Source of the DNA: JBBQWS01 sp038210415
Lineage (GTDB): Bacteria; Actinomycetota; Actinomycetes; Prado026
Length of the DNA stretch: 42,719 nt
Reading direction: 5' to 3'
Assembly (NCBI GenBank): GCA_038210415.1
Contig: JBBQWS010000027.1
Location: 1 to 42,719, forward strand
Positions 8,261 through 16,187 of this stretch are shown here, in pieces; within the stretch, counting starts at the first letter, position 1, and the number at the start of each line of letters is the position of its first letter. The position numbers and the translations under genes are program-made. Below the pieces are notes generated by a model that was given only the letters and a program-made list of their open reading frames with translations, was not told the DNA's origin and made no database searches.

Positions 8261-8919
8261 CTCCACCCCGCCGGGCCAGGGGCGCCGTAGAGCAACCGCA
8301 ACTTCACGTTGGTGAGCGAGTCGGCGAGGTACGCGTCGACGGCCGCACCGGTCTTCGCCCCCGGCCGGGTAGCGGTGCCCAGGGCTCGGACCTCGACCCA
8401 GAACATCATCGCTGCGAGGTCTTCCGGAGCGGGCGGAGCGTCTCCGATGAGTCCCGCTGCCTGGTCGCGACGGATCCGGGCAGCGGCCCGCCCGACGTAC
8501 CCGTCGAAGAGCCGGCTGCGGAACTCGCCGAGGGCGGGATCCACGTTGTCCCCGAGCATCGCGTGGCACAGCAGAGGTCCGTGCCGGCGCCACACCTGGA
8601 CGCTCGTGGCCATAGCCGCACGCAGCAGGTCCGGCCGCGGCCCGGAGGCGGACAGCCAACCCTGGTCGGCCTGCGTGGCCGCCTCGTTGGCCAGCCCGCC
8701 GAGCAGGGCCCGGAGCACCGCCTGCTTGGAGTCGAAGTAGAAGTAGAACGACGACCGCGAGATGCCGGCCGCACGGGCGAGGGCGTCGACCGTCAGCTGC
8801 TCGACCGGCTGGGTGCGCAGCAGCTCGCGGGCCCCGTCCAGGATCGCCTGTTCGCGCCGGTCGCCCTTGCTCTGGGGACTGCGTCGTCGGTCGGCGGTCC
8901 CACCGGCCTCAGAAGTCAC
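8257..8919 (-). CDS. TetR family regulator, EthR-like
   Basis: A 220-residue regulator. The N-terminal helix-turn-helix (REQAILDGARELL through AGISRSSFYFYFDSKQAVL, about residues 22-65) and the C-terminal domain resemble EthR, the repressor of a Baeyer-Villiger monooxygenase gene in mycobacteria. No monooxygenase gene lies nearby, so the target is unknown and autoregulation is the simplest guess. A TTG at 8928 would also open the frame, but the GTG at 8919 is preferred because a TAGGTT -10 box ends seven bases before it, implying a leaderless start. It converges on serS with overlapping stops. Confidence 0.88.
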   Translation of the reverse strand: MTSEAGGTADRRRSPQSKGDRREQAILDGARELLRTQPVEQLTVDALARAAGISRSSFYFYFDSKQAVLRALLGGLANEAATQADQGWLSASGPRPDLLRAAMATSVQVWRRHGPLLCHAMLGDNVDPALGEFRSRLFDGYVGRAAARIRRDQAAGLIGDAPPAPEDLAAMMFWVEVRALGTATRPGAKTGAAVDAYLADSLTNVKLRLLYGAPGPAGWS

Positions 8920-8926
8920 AGTGCAC

Positions 8927-8932
8927 AACCTA
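8927..8932 (-). promoter_or_regulatory. -10 box for leaderless tetR
   Basis: TAGGTT on the minus strand, seven bases before the GTG at 8919. It decides between the two possible starts of the TetR gene. Confidence 0.45.
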
Positions 8933-8941
8933 GGCCGTCTT

Positions 8942-8987
8942 TCAACGCGGCGTCCAGAAGAATCGACACCGCGTTGACTAATTGACT
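8942..8987. promoter_or_regulatory. Operator-like inverted and direct repeats upstream of tetR
   Basis: TCAACGCGG (8942-8950) and its exact complement CCGCGTTGA (8969-8977) form a 9-base inverted repeat across 18 bases. Overlapping its right arm, TTGACTAA and TTGACTAG form an 8-base-period direct repeat (8974-8989). The location 10-60 bases upstream of the regulator's own promoter suits an autoregulatory site. This is inference from position only. Confidence 0.35.
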
Positions 8988-9048
8988 AGGGTCCGCATAC
9001 GGTAGGTCGCGGAGCGCGGTGGACGCAGGGGTTCAACGCACGCCTGAA

Positions 9049-9168
9049 CTTCACCCGCGGTGCAGGACCTTCCGTGGCGGTGTCAGGGCACCGACCAGGG
9101 ATCAGTCACGCCCTCACCGCGGGTGAAGCCAACAGCGCGGGTGAAGCCAACAGCGCGGGTGAAGCCAC
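9049..9168. repeat. 18-bp tandem repeat with inverted partner after trpB2
   Basis: The unit CGCGGGTGAAGCCAACAG occurs at 9118-9135 and 9136-9153, and the first 14 bases occur again at 9154-9167, ending at the trpB2 stop. An inverted copy of its core (CTTCACCCGCGG, 9049-9060) complements 9117-9128 exactly over 12 bases, so trpB2 mRNA could form a long hairpin after the stop. Between it and the tetR promoter, roughly 8990-9048 holds no gene I can support. Confidence 0.7.
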
Positions 9169-10539
9169 TCAGAAGCTCGGGACCGTGGCCAGGCCCGCGG
9201 CGAACCGCTCGTCCGACACCGGTTCGTCGGTCATCCGCCCGTCGAGGTATGCCTCGTAGGACGCCAGGTCGAAGTGACCGTGTCCGCACAGCGCCGTCAG
9301 GATCACCTTCTCCTCACCGGACTCCTTGCACGCCAACGCTTCCCGAACGCACGCGGCCAACGCATGAGTCGGCTCGGGCGCCGGGACGATTCCCTCGGTG
9401 CGGGCGAACTGCACGCCTGCTGCGAAGCACTCCTTCTGCTCGATCGCGATCGCCTCCATCAGGCCAAGCTCGTAGACGTGCGAGATCAGGGGCGCCATGC
9501 CGTGGTACCGCAGGCCACCCGCGTGGATCGGATCCGGGATGAAGTCGTGGCCCAGGGTGTGCATCTTCATCAGCGGCGTCATACCGGCGGTGTCACCGAA
9601 GTCGTACGCGTAGATGCCGCGAGTCAGCGAAGGGCACGAGGCCGGTTCGACCGCGCGGATCGTCGGGTTCATCCTCCCGGCCATCTTCTCCCGCAGGAAC
9701 GGGAACGACAGGCCGGCGAAGTTGGAGCCGCCACCGGTGCAGCCGACCAGCAGATCGGGTGTCTCGCCGACCTTGGCCAGCTGCAGCAACGCCTCCTCAC
9801 CGATGATCGTCTGGTGCAGCAGTACGTGGTTCAGCACCGAGCCCAGCGCGTACTTCGTGTCGTCGGACTGCGCCGCGACCTCGACGGCCTCCGAGATCGC
9901 GATGCCCAGCGAGCCGGGGTGGTCGGGGTTCAGCTCGAGCTGGGCCCGACCCGCGGCCGTCAGCGCCGACGGCGATCGGTGGACGGTGCCGCCGAACGTC
10001 TCGATCATCAGCTTCCGGTACGGCTTCTGGTCGTACGACGCACCGACCTGCCACACCTCGCACTCCAGACCGAACAGCGCGCAGGCGAAGGCGAGAGCGG
10101 TGCCCCACTGGCCGGCACCGGTCTCGGTGGTCAGCTTCTTCACGCCGGCCTTGGCGTTGTAGAAGGCCTGCGGCACTGCGGTGTTCGGCTTGTGCGAACC
10201 AGCCGGCGAGCCACCCTCGTACTTGTAGTAGATGCGGGCCGGCGTGCCGAGCGCCTTCTCGAGCCGGTGCGCGCGGAACAGCGGCGACGGCCGCCACAGC
10301 CGGTACACGTCCAGCACCTCGCCGGGGATGTCGACGTAGCGGTCCGTCGTGACCTCTTGCATGATCAGGTCCATCGGGAACAGCGGTGCGAGGTCGTCCG
10401 GCCCCACCGGTTCGTGCGTCCCCGGGTGCAGCGGCGGCGGGGGTGGTGCGGGCAGGTCCGGGATGATGTTGTACCACTGGGTGGGCATCTCGGATTCGTC
10501 GAGCATGATCTTGTGCTGGTTCACAGTCGCGTCGGCCAT
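9169..10539 (-). CDS. trpB: Stand-alone TrpB2-type tryptophan synthase beta chain
   Basis: A PLP enzyme of 456 residues of the TrpB2 class, which is longer than TrpB1 and usually unlinked to trpA. The N-terminal extension (about 1-80), with WYNIIPDLPAPPPPPLHPGT, is characteristic of TrpB2. The PLP lysine is K117 in GSPAGSHKPNTA, and the phosphate-binding loop is CTGGGSNFAG. TrpB2 enzymes join indole and serine to tryptophan, or have related beta-replacement roles; no trpA or other trp gene is present here, so indole salvage is an inference. A TAGCGT -10 box lies seven bases before the ATG, suggesting leaderless transcription. The stop abuts the 18-bp repeats. Confidence 0.93.
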   Translation of the reverse strand: MADATVNQHKIMLDESEMPTQWYNIIPDLPAPPPPPLHPGTHEPVGPDDLAPLFPMDLIMQEVTTDRYVDIPGEVLDVYRLWRPSPLFRAHRLEKALGTPARIYYKYEGGSPAGSHKPNTAVPQAFYNAKAGVKKLTTETGAGQWGTALAFACALFGLECEVWQVGASYDQKPYRKLMIETFGGTVHRSPSALTAAGRAQLELNPDHPGSLGIAISEAVEVAAQSDDTKYALGSVLNHVLLHQTIIGEEALLQLAKVGETPDLLVGCTGGGSNFAGLSFPFLREKMAGRMNPTIRAVEPASCPSLTRGIYAYDFGDTAGMTPLMKMHTLGHDFIPDPIHAGGLRYHGMAPLISHVYELGLMEAIAIEQKECFAAGVQFARTEGIVPAPEPTHALAACVREALACKESGEEKVILTALCGHGHFDLASYEAYLDGRMTDEPVSDERFAAGLATVPSF

Positions 10540-10546
10540 GGGTGAA

Positions 10547-10552
10547 ACGCTA
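10547..10552 (-). promoter_or_regulatory. -10 box for leaderless trpB2
   Basis: TAGCGT on the minus strand, seven bases before the trpB2 ATG at 10539. Confidence 0.5.
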
Positions 10553-10570
10553 GCGCCGCCGACCCAGTTC

Positions 10571-10635
10571 CGCCCCCCCGTTCCGCCACATGGGTCCCCT
10601 CATGCCACTAGGCAGCCGCTGCGGACCACTCACGA
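10571..10635 (+). repeat. Dispersed GGGTCCCC element, copy A
   Basis: A C-rich lead (10571-10583) is followed by CCGCCACA, the core GGGTCCCCTCATGCCACTAG (10592-10611), a GC-rich stretch, and GACCACTCACGA (10624-10635). It is inverted relative to copy B, 47 bases away, and its C-rich end points to trpB2. Confidence 0.75.
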
Positions 10636-10682
10636 AACGGGGCGGGTCCTCTGCGTCCCGCCACGCGGGCGGGCCGTCCGGC

Positions 10683-10748
10683 GATGAGTGTCGCGCGAGT
10701 GCGGCCTAGTGGCATGAGGGGACCCTTGTGGCGGGAGGGGGGAGGGGA
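10683..10748 (-). repeat. Dispersed GGGTCCCC element, copy B
   Basis: Read on the minus strand: C-rich lead, CCGCCACA, A, the exact 20-base core GGGTCCCCTCATGCCACTAG, then GCCGCACTCGCG. Copies A and B share about 31 bases with few mismatches, so 10583-10733 could fold as one long stem. The C-rich end points to the HAD gene. No gene lies between A and B. Confidence 0.75.
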
Positions 10749-10765
10749 CCTGGTTGGGTGAGGTG

Positions 10766-11623
10766 ATGACTTCGCAGGGACGAGCTCAGGCAGGCGGGAC
10801 CCGTGCCCGCGGGATCCGGATGGTCGCCACGGACCTGGACGGCACCGTGGTCGGGCACGACGGGACCATGTCGCCGCGTACGGTTCGGGCGCTCGCCGCC
10901 GTCGAGCAGGCGGGCCTCGTGCTCGTACTCGTCACGGGCCGACCGCCGCGCTGGATGGCGCCGGTGGTCGAGGCGACCGGGCACCGAGGGGTGGCCATCT
11001 GCGCGAACGGCGGCATCGTCTACGACCTGCACAGCGAGCAGGTGCTCGAGCAGTTCTCGATCGACCCCGTGACCGCCCGGGCTGCGGTTCGCGTCCTGCG
11101 GGCTGCGATGCCGGGCGCCGGGTTCGCCGTCGAGCGCGGCGAGGGTTTCCACCACGACGCGGCTTACGGCCACCCGTGGCCGGACCCGGACCTGCACCTG
11201 GTCGGCCTGATCGAGGAAGTGCTCGACGCCCCCATCGCCAAGCTGCTGGTCCGTGACCAGTCGAGCACGAGCGACCTCATGCTGGAGCTGGCCGCCGAGC
11301 TGCTCGGCGACGCGGTGACGGTCACCCACTCCAACCCGCGGGCGGGCCTGCTTGAGATCTCGGCGGCCGGGGTGACGAAGGCCTCCACCCTCGCCCGGCT
11401 CGCTGCGCAGCACGGGATCGAGGCGCACGAGGTGGTTGCGTTCGGCGACCAGCCGAACGACGTGGCGATGCTGCACTGGGCTGGCCGCGGGTACGCGATG
11501 GGCAACGCGCACCCGGACGTACGCGCCGCGATCACACTGCACGCGGACTCCGTCGAGGAGGACGGTGTGGCCCAGGTTCTGGAGCACCTGCTCGTGGAGG
11601 GGATCATCTCCCCATGGATCTGA
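10766..11623 (+). CDS. HAD family Cof-type hydrolase
   Basis: A 285-residue cytoplasmic phosphatase of the Cof/YbiV (HAD IIB) type, which generally acts on sugar phosphates or related metabolites. Motif I is ATDLDGTVVG with nucleophile Asp23 and Asp25; motif II is LVTGR (near 56-60); motif IV is VVAFGDQPNDVAML near 229-242. A TTG at 10754 would add four residues, but the ATG at 10766, preceded by GGTGAGGTG, is better placed. The last ten bases overlap the start of the SET-domain gene. The substrate is not predictable from sequence. Confidence 0.9.
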   Translation: MTSQGRAQAGGTRARGIRMVATDLDGTVVGHDGTMSPRTVRALAAVEQAGLVLVLVTGRPPRWMAPVVEATGHRGVAICANGGIVYDLHSEQVLEQFSIDPVTARAAVRVLRAAMPGAGFAVERGEGFHHDAAYGHPWPDPDLHLVGLIEEVLDAPIAKLLVRDQSSTSDLMLELAAELLGDAVTVTHSNPRAGLLEISAAGVTKASTLARLAAQHGIEAHEVVAFGDQPNDVAMLHWAGRGYAMGNAHPDVRAAITLHADSVEEDGVAQVLEHLLVEGIISPWI

Positions 11624-12141
11624 ACTGGCTGACCCCCATGGCCGAGGCGCATCCAGTTGGTCCCAAGGGCTGGGGGTCCTTCGCGCGCGAGTGCATCGTG
11701 GCCGGAACGACAGTGGCCGGATTCGGCGGTTACGTCACCACGGTCGCCATGGTCCACCGGTTGACCCCTGACCGGGTGAGCCGCTCCATCCAGGTCGACG
11801 ACGACCTCTACCTGGTCAGCGCCGAGACTCCCGAGCCAGGAGACATGCTCAATCACTCGTGCGACCCGAACTGCGGTCTCATGGGTGGCACGCTGCTGGT
11901 GGCGATGCGAGACCTCGAGCCGGGCGACGAGCTCAGCTTCGACTACGCCACCTGCGACTCGAGCGACTACGACGAGTTCGACTGCGCGTGCTCCGCACTG
12001 GTCTGCCGTGGCACGGTCACCGGACGCGACTGGATGCTGCCGGAGCTGCAGGCGAAATATGCCGGGTGGTTCTCGCCGTACCTCGCCCGCCGGATCGCCG
12101 CCGGCCAGGTTGACCATCCGCAGGCGGGTAGCCCGGGCTAG
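11614..12141 (+). CDS. SET-domain protein (putative lysine methyltransferase)
   Basis: A 175-residue protein with the core signatures of a SET methyltransferase: NHSCDPNCGLMG (80-91), the pseudoknot motif ELSFDYAT (106-113), and a post-SET style cluster C-x-C-x4-C (Cys124, 126 and 131, DCACSALVCRG) that with Cys83 could hold zinc. SET proteins transfer methyl groups from S-adenosylmethionine to lysines. Here the target is unknown, and bacterial members are much less studied than eukaryotic ones. The ATG lies inside the HAD gene (10-base overlap). The stop overlaps the converging bpa stop by four bases. Confidence 0.88.
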   Translation: MDLNWLTPMAEAHPVGPKGWGSFARECIVAGTTVAGFGGYVTTVAMVHRLTPDRVSRSIQVDDDLYLVSAETPEPGDMLNHSCDPNCGLMGGTLLVAMRDLEPGDELSFDYATCDSSDYDEFDCACSALVCRGTVTGRDWMLPELQAKYAGWFSPYLARRIAAGQVDHPQAGSPG

Positions 12142-12695
12142 AGGTACGGACCCGAGCCTGGTCGGTGCGGCGGGACGTCGTCGCCGACGACGTCGGGACC
12201 CTCGCCAGGGGACCCGGGTGGCAGCGACCGGCGTCGCATCTCCTCGAACTGCGCCCGGGCGCTCAGCTGCTGGGCGAACAGCGTCGTCTGGATGCCGTGG
12301 AACAACCCTTCGAGCCACCCGACGAGCTGGGCCTGGGCGATGCGCAGCTCGGACTCGCTCGGCACGACCGAGTCGCTGAACGGCAACGTGATGCGGTCGA
12401 GCTCGGCGACGAGCTCGGGGGCGAGCCCCGCTTCGAGCTCCTTGATCGACCTGGCGTGGATGTCGCGGAGCCGCGCCCGCCCTGCCTCGTCGAGCGGCGC
12501 ACCACGTACCTCGTCGAGGAGCTGCTTGATCATGCTGCCGATGCGCATCACCTTGGCCGGCTGCTCGACGAGCTCGGTGACCGGCACGATGATCTCGGCG
12601 GATCCGTCGTCGTCGACGTCTTCGGTCGGCTCGGACCCGTCGTCGTTCGCGTTCCCGACGACGATGATCCGGTGGTCTGCGGTGGGCTCGGTCAT
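12138..12695 (-). CDS. bpa: Bacterial proteasome activator Bpa/PafE
   Basis: The family (DUF2587) forms ring-shaped, ATP-independent activators that open the 20S proteasome gate, known from Mycobacterium tuberculosis. The 185-residue product has an acidic N-terminus, the conserved helical core (VMRIGSMIKQLLDEVRGAPLD through WLEGLFHGIQTTLFAQQLSA), and a C-terminus ending GSGPYL that supplies the tyrosine-before-last residue needed to dock on the proteasome. The ATG at 12695 (MTEPTADH) is preferred to a TTG four codons earlier. It implies that this organism has a 20S proteasome elsewhere. Confidence 0.94.
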   Translation of the reverse strand: MTEPTADHRIIVVGNANDDGSEPTEDVDDDGSAEIIVPVTELVEQPAKVMRIGSMIKQLLDEVRGAPLDEAGRARLRDIHARSIKELEAGLAPELVAELDRITLPFSDSVVPSESELRIAQAQLVGWLEGLFHGIQTTLFAQQLSARAQFEEMRRRSLPPGSPGEGPDVVGDDVPPHRPGSGPYL

Positions 12696-12795
12696 GGCCC
12701 TATCCAACCCGGCCCGCCGTGACCGCCGCTACCCGGGCGGGCAACGCCTCGCAAACGGGTTGTTCCGAGGCCGGGTCGCCCGGGATGCTACGGCG

Positions 12796-13731
12796 ATGAG
12801 CCCTGTCACGAGCCGCCCGCCGACCGTCGGCGACGCCGCCCTGATCCTGCCGCTGGTTCTTGCCTGCGACGAGGCCGTCGCGGGCACCTCCGACTCGAGT
12901 CTGGACGAGATCGCGTCGATGCTGGCCTTTCCGGGCGTCGACAACGAAATGGGCGGACGCCTCGTCCTCGACGAGTCCGGAGCGGCCGTCGGCTGGCTCT
13001 GGACCGAGCTGGACGAGGTGGCCGCGGAGATCTTCGTCGACGTCTTCGCGCGTGACGCTGCGGTGAGCACCTGGCTGTTCGGGCTGGGTGTCGACCACGC
13101 CCGCGAGGTTGCCGCCGCGACCGGCGGGTCACTCTCGGTGCGGGCCGGCTGCTTCGCTCAGGACCACGAGTACGCCGACGTGATCCGCTCGCACGGGCTG
13201 GTCGTCGACCGTACGTTCCTCCGGATGCGACGAGACCTCGCCCCGGCGGCGCCGTACGTCGCCCCGACGCCACCCGCGGGCGTCTCCGTCGAGGTGGCGA
13301 CGAGCGACGACGCGGGACTGCGGGTGCTCCACCGGTTGCACGAGGAGTCGTTCACCGACCACTGGAACCACACCGGACGGCCGTTCGACGAATGGCTGGC
13401 CCGGGTCGAGGCATCGACGGGTGACGACCCGGCCCAGCGCTACATCGCCCGCGTCGACGGCGAGCCTGCCGGACTGCTGGTGGCCGACGAGTCGATGCGT
13501 GAGCACGGAGAGTCGTACGTCCGGACGTTGGGGGTGCTCAGTGAGTTCCGCGGCCGGGGCATCGCGAAGGCCTTGCTGGCCAACGCCTTCGCGGAGGCCG
13601 GCCCGCGCGGCTACTCCCGCGTGGGGCTGACCGTCGACGGCGCGAGCCCAACCGGCGCCAAGCGCCTCTACGAGAGCGTCGGCATGACGGTGTTCCGAGA
13701 GATCCTCCTCTGGCACCGAACCGTCGGCTGA
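12796..13731 (+). CDS. Two-domain GNAT N-acetyltransferase, MshD-like
   Basis: 311 residues with two tandem GNAT folds, the size and layout of mycothiol synthase. The C-terminal domain has the acetyl-CoA loop VLSEFRGRGIAKALLANAF and the family ending GAKRLYESVGMTVFRE; the N-terminal domain is degenerate. It could be MshD (acetylation of Cys-GlcN-Ins) or another two-domain acetyltransferase. I do not see enough to choose, so no symbol is given. The long open frame extends upstream through the antisense of bpa, but the ATG at 12796 is the first in-frame start after the intergenic gap. Confidence 0.8.
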   Translation: MSPVTSRPPTVGDAALILPLVLACDEAVAGTSDSSLDEIASMLAFPGVDNEMGGRLVLDESGAAVGWLWTELDEVAAEIFVDVFARDAAVSTWLFGLGVDHAREVAAATGGSLSVRAGCFAQDHEYADVIRSHGLVVDRTFLRMRRDLAPAAPYVAPTPPAGVSVEVATSDDAGLRVLHRLHEESFTDHWNHTGRPFDEWLARVEASTGDDPAQRYIARVDGEPAGLLVADESMREHGESYVRTLGVLSEFRGRGIAKALLANAFAEAGPRGYSRVGLTVDGASPTGAKRLYESVGMTVFREILLWHRTVG

Positions 13732-13756
13732 ACCGTCAGCACGGCCAGGCTGCCGG

Positions 13757-14740
13757 CTAGCCGATCGCCAGGAGCACCTTGCCGACGGCCGTACCAGCCT
13801 CGATGATGCGGTGCGCCTCGGCGGCCTGCTGGATGGGCAGCACCCGGTCGACGACCGGGCGCACCGTGGCCGCCTCGATCAACGGCCAGACGTGTTCGCG
13901 CACGGCCGCGACGATGGCGTCCTTCTCGGCGGACGGCCTGGCGCGCAGGGTCGTCGCGAGGACGGCGGCCCGCTTTCCCATCAGGCGTCCGAGGTCGAGC
14001 TCCGCCTTGGCCCCGCCCTGCAGTCCGATGACCACCAGCCGCCCGTTCACCGCCAGTGCGTCGACGTTGCGGGCCAGGTACGAAGCGCCGAGGAGGTCGA
14101 GGATCACGTCGGCGCCGTCGCCGCCAGTGGCGTCACGCACGGCCGCCACGAAGTCGGTGTCCCGGTAGTTGATGCCGACGTCCGCGCCGAGGGCCGCACA
14201 GCGGTCGAGCTTGGCGGTGCTCCCCGCCGTCACCATGACGAACGCCCCGGCCGCGCGCGCGAGCTGGATCGCCATGGTGCCGATGCCGGACCCACCGCCG
14301 TGGACCAGCAGCCGCTCACCCGGACGCAGCCCGGCCAGCATGAACACGTTGGACCAGACCGTGCAGGTCACTTCCGGCAGTGCGGCAGCCGTCACGAGGT
14401 CGATCCCGGTCGGCACCGGGAGCAGCTGCCCCGCGGGAACGTTCACCTGTTCGGCGTAGCCGCCGCCGACGAGCAGGGCGCACACCTCGTCGCCCACCGA
14501 CCAGCCCTCGACGTCCGGCCCGAGGGCGACCACGGTGCCTGAGCACTCCAACCCGGGGTAGGTCGGCGCACCCGGCGGCGGTGGGTAGAAGCCTTGACGC
14601 TGCAACAGGTCGGCGCGGTTGACGGCGGTTGCGGCGACCGCGACCGTCACCTCGCCGGGGGCCGCGGGTGGCGGGTCGGCGACCTCGGTCCACGTGAGGA
14701 CTCCGGGTCCACCGGGCTCGCTGATCACCGTTGCGTGCAT
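13757..14740 (-). CDS. NAD(P)H quinone oxidoreductase, zeta-crystallin type
   Basis: A 327-residue medium-chain reductase without zinc ligands, closest to PIG3/quinone oxidoreductases. It opens with MHATVISEPGGPGVLTW, then has NRADLLQRQGFYPPPPG (about residues 44-60) and the Rossmann motif HGGGSGIGTMAIQLA (near 149-163). Such enzymes reduce quinones or enones with NADPH. The frame is open further upstream, but the ATG at 14740 has a TACGCT -10 box six bases before it, so a leaderless start fits. It converges on the GNAT gene with 25 bases between stops. Confidence 0.92.
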   Translation of the reverse strand: MHATVISEPGGPGVLTWTEVADPPPAAPGEVTVAVAATAVNRADLLQRQGFYPPPPGAPTYPGLECSGTVVALGPDVEGWSVGDEVCALLVGGGYAEQVNVPAGQLLPVPTGIDLVTAAALPEVTCTVWSNVFMLAGLRPGERLLVHGGGSGIGTMAIQLARAAGAFVMVTAGSTAKLDRCAALGADVGINYRDTDFVAAVRDATGGDGADVILDLLGASYLARNVDALAVNGRLVVIGLQGGAKAELDLGRLMGKRAAVLATTLRARPSAEKDAIVAAVREHVWPLIEAATVRPVVDRVLPIQQAAEAHRIIEAGTAVGKVLLAIG

Positions 14741-14746
14741 GGGCTC

Positions 14747-14752
14747 AGCGTA
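14747..14752 (-). promoter_or_regulatory. -10 box for leaderless quinone oxidoreductase
   Basis: TACGCT on the minus strand, six bases before the ATG at 14740. Confidence 0.5.
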
Positions 14753-14837
14753 GGACCGCTTTCTGCCGATGACCCGGTCAGGGCGCCCGATGCGTGGCGA
14801 CCTCGGTAGTGATGTCCGGACGAGAGGTCTTGAAGGT

Positions 14838-15308
14838 ATGGCGCTCCTGGTAGGCGCGAAGGCGCCCGACTTCACGCTGCCCGGTTGGTCCGGCACCGCC
14901 GAGGCCCGCTTCACGCTGTCTGCCGAGCGCGGGCACCCGCTCGTGCTGGCTTTCTACCCCGGTGACGAGCGGCTCGTCTGCACCCGGCAGCTGTGCGCGT
15001 ACTCGGACGGCCTGGCCGAGCTGTCGACGTTCGGCGCCGTCGTCTGGGGCGTGTCCCCGCAGGACGTCGCATCGCACCGCAGCTTCGCTGAGGGCCGCCG
15101 GCTCACGATGCCGTTGCTCGCCGACGAGGACCGGGAGGTCGCGCGACGCTACGGCGTCCTGGGCCCGATGGGCCTGCGTCGGTCGGTGTTCGTCGTGGAC
15201 GCTTCGGGAATGATCGTCTGGCGCCGGGTCGTGGCGCTGAACCTCACTTTCCCGAGCGTCTCCGAGCTGCGGCGGGCGCTCGCAGAGGTCGAGGCTGTTC
15301 AGCGCTAG
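14838..15308 (+). CDS. Peroxiredoxin, AhpC/TSA (BCP/PrxQ-like)
   Basis: A 156-residue thiol peroxidase expected to reduce hydroperoxides in the cytoplasm. APDFTLPGWSG (9-19) begins the thioredoxin fold. FYPGDERLVCTRQLC places the peroxidatic cysteine at 48 and a second cysteine five residues later (53), the spacing of atypical 2-Cys PrxQ/BCP enzymes. The usual T-P-G before the cysteine is replaced by R-L-V, so it is a divergent member. The ATG at 14838 follows TTGAAGG. The stop overlaps the converging gene by four bases. Confidence 0.88.
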   Translation: MALLVGAKAPDFTLPGWSGTAEARFTLSAERGHPLVLAFYPGDERLVCTRQLCAYSDGLAELSTFGAVVWGVSPQDVASHRSFAEGRRLTMPLLADEDREVARRYGVLGPMGLRRSVFVVDASGMIVWRRVVALNLTFPSVSELRRALAEVEAVQR

Positions 15309-16171
15309 CTCGATGCCTGCGATCGCTGTGTCCCCAAGGGGTTCGACACGGTCGGGCAGCCCTGGTCGCTGGTGCAGAAGTGCACGCTGTCGATGACGGG
15401 GTCGACCACGCCGAGCGTGCGGGTGTCCCAGACCCAGACGAGGGCGGTCTGCTGCTTGGGCAGGTCGAAGAAGACCAGGCGTCCGGTACGTCCCGCGATG
15501 GCCCCGGCTGCGACCTCACGCCCACGTCCGATCAGGCTCACGTACTGCAGGAACAGCGGAGAGCACGGCGGGCCGATTCGGCAATCGGCTGTCGCCGTTC
15601 GACCAGGCCTGAGCCGGACGTCGACCGACCATGCCGTGGACCCGTCGAGAACGGTGCGCGTCGGCGGGGTCGACAGCACCTGCGGATCGAAAGCGACCGA
15701 CGTGGCAAGCCCGTACGCGTCGTACGTACTGGCTGCGCGGTCGCTGGCCGCGCTCGCCGGTCGCGGACCCAGCAGCAGCGAGAATCCGGCCCGGTTGCCG
15801 GTGCGAAGGTCGAACCCGTTGCCGTACTGCAGGATCGAGACCGACCACGCTGCCGGAAGCCGGACTGTGAACGGGTGCTCGACGCTGAGCCCGGTCAGCT
15901 GCGTCGCGTAGACACCAGCGGGTGTGGAGCCCGGGCAGCGTGGCTGCAGCGTCGTCGTGCCGCACAAGGGCGGCAGCAGCGTGACCGAGCCGGCCACCCA
16001 CGCGGTGATCGACGGCGACGCGGTGGGCGCGGCCCGCTGCGGCGTGGGCGGGCTGCCGCCTCCCTGCGTCGACTTGACTGCGAGCAGCACACCGGCGACG
16101 AGCACCACCAGCGCTGGTGAGGCGGCGCGCCCACGGCGGCGTGGCGGCCCCCCGACCAGCTCGTCGCTCAC
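15305..16171 (-). CDS. Hypothetical membrane-anchored secreted protein
   Basis: 288 residues of unknown function. A short cytoplasmic N-terminus with GGPPRRRGRAA is followed by one hydrophobic helix (about 17-33), a Pro/Thr/Ser linker and an extracellular domain of about 220 residues. That domain has cysteines that could form disulphides (CGTTTLQPRC, ADCRIGPPC, HFCTSDQGC). No catalytic motif is recognised, and no lipobox is seen. The GTG start lies 16 bases after the GNAT stop, so the two may form a small transcription unit. Confidence 0.7.
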   Translation of the reverse strand: MSDELVGGPPRRRGRAASPALVVLVAGVLLAVKSTQGGGSPPTPQRAAPTASPSITAWVAGSVTLLPPLCGTTTLQPRCPGSTPAGVYATQLTGLSVEHPFTVRLPAAWSVSILQYGNGFDLRTGNRAGFSLLLGPRPASAASDRAASTYDAYGLATSVAFDPQVLSTPPTRTVLDGSTAWSVDVRLRPGRTATADCRIGPPCSPLFLQYVSLIGRGREVAAGAIAGRTGRLVFFDLPKQQTALVWVWDTRTLGVVDPVIDSVHFCTSDQGCPTVSNPLGTQRSQASS

Positions 16172-16187
16172 GGCGCGCTCTTCCCAC

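Noticed and set aside
8917..8928. TTG start of the EthR-like gene
   Set aside because: The TTG lies inside the probable -10 box; GTG 8919 fits leaderless spacing.
9118..9168. Short regular repeats as a CRISPR array
   Set aside because: The units are contiguous with no spacers, only 18 bases long, and there are no cas genes.
12732..12784. CCCGGGCG and CGCCCGGG inverted repeat between bpa and the GNAT gene
   Set aside because: Only eight GC-only bases with a 37-base gap; likely by chance at this composition.
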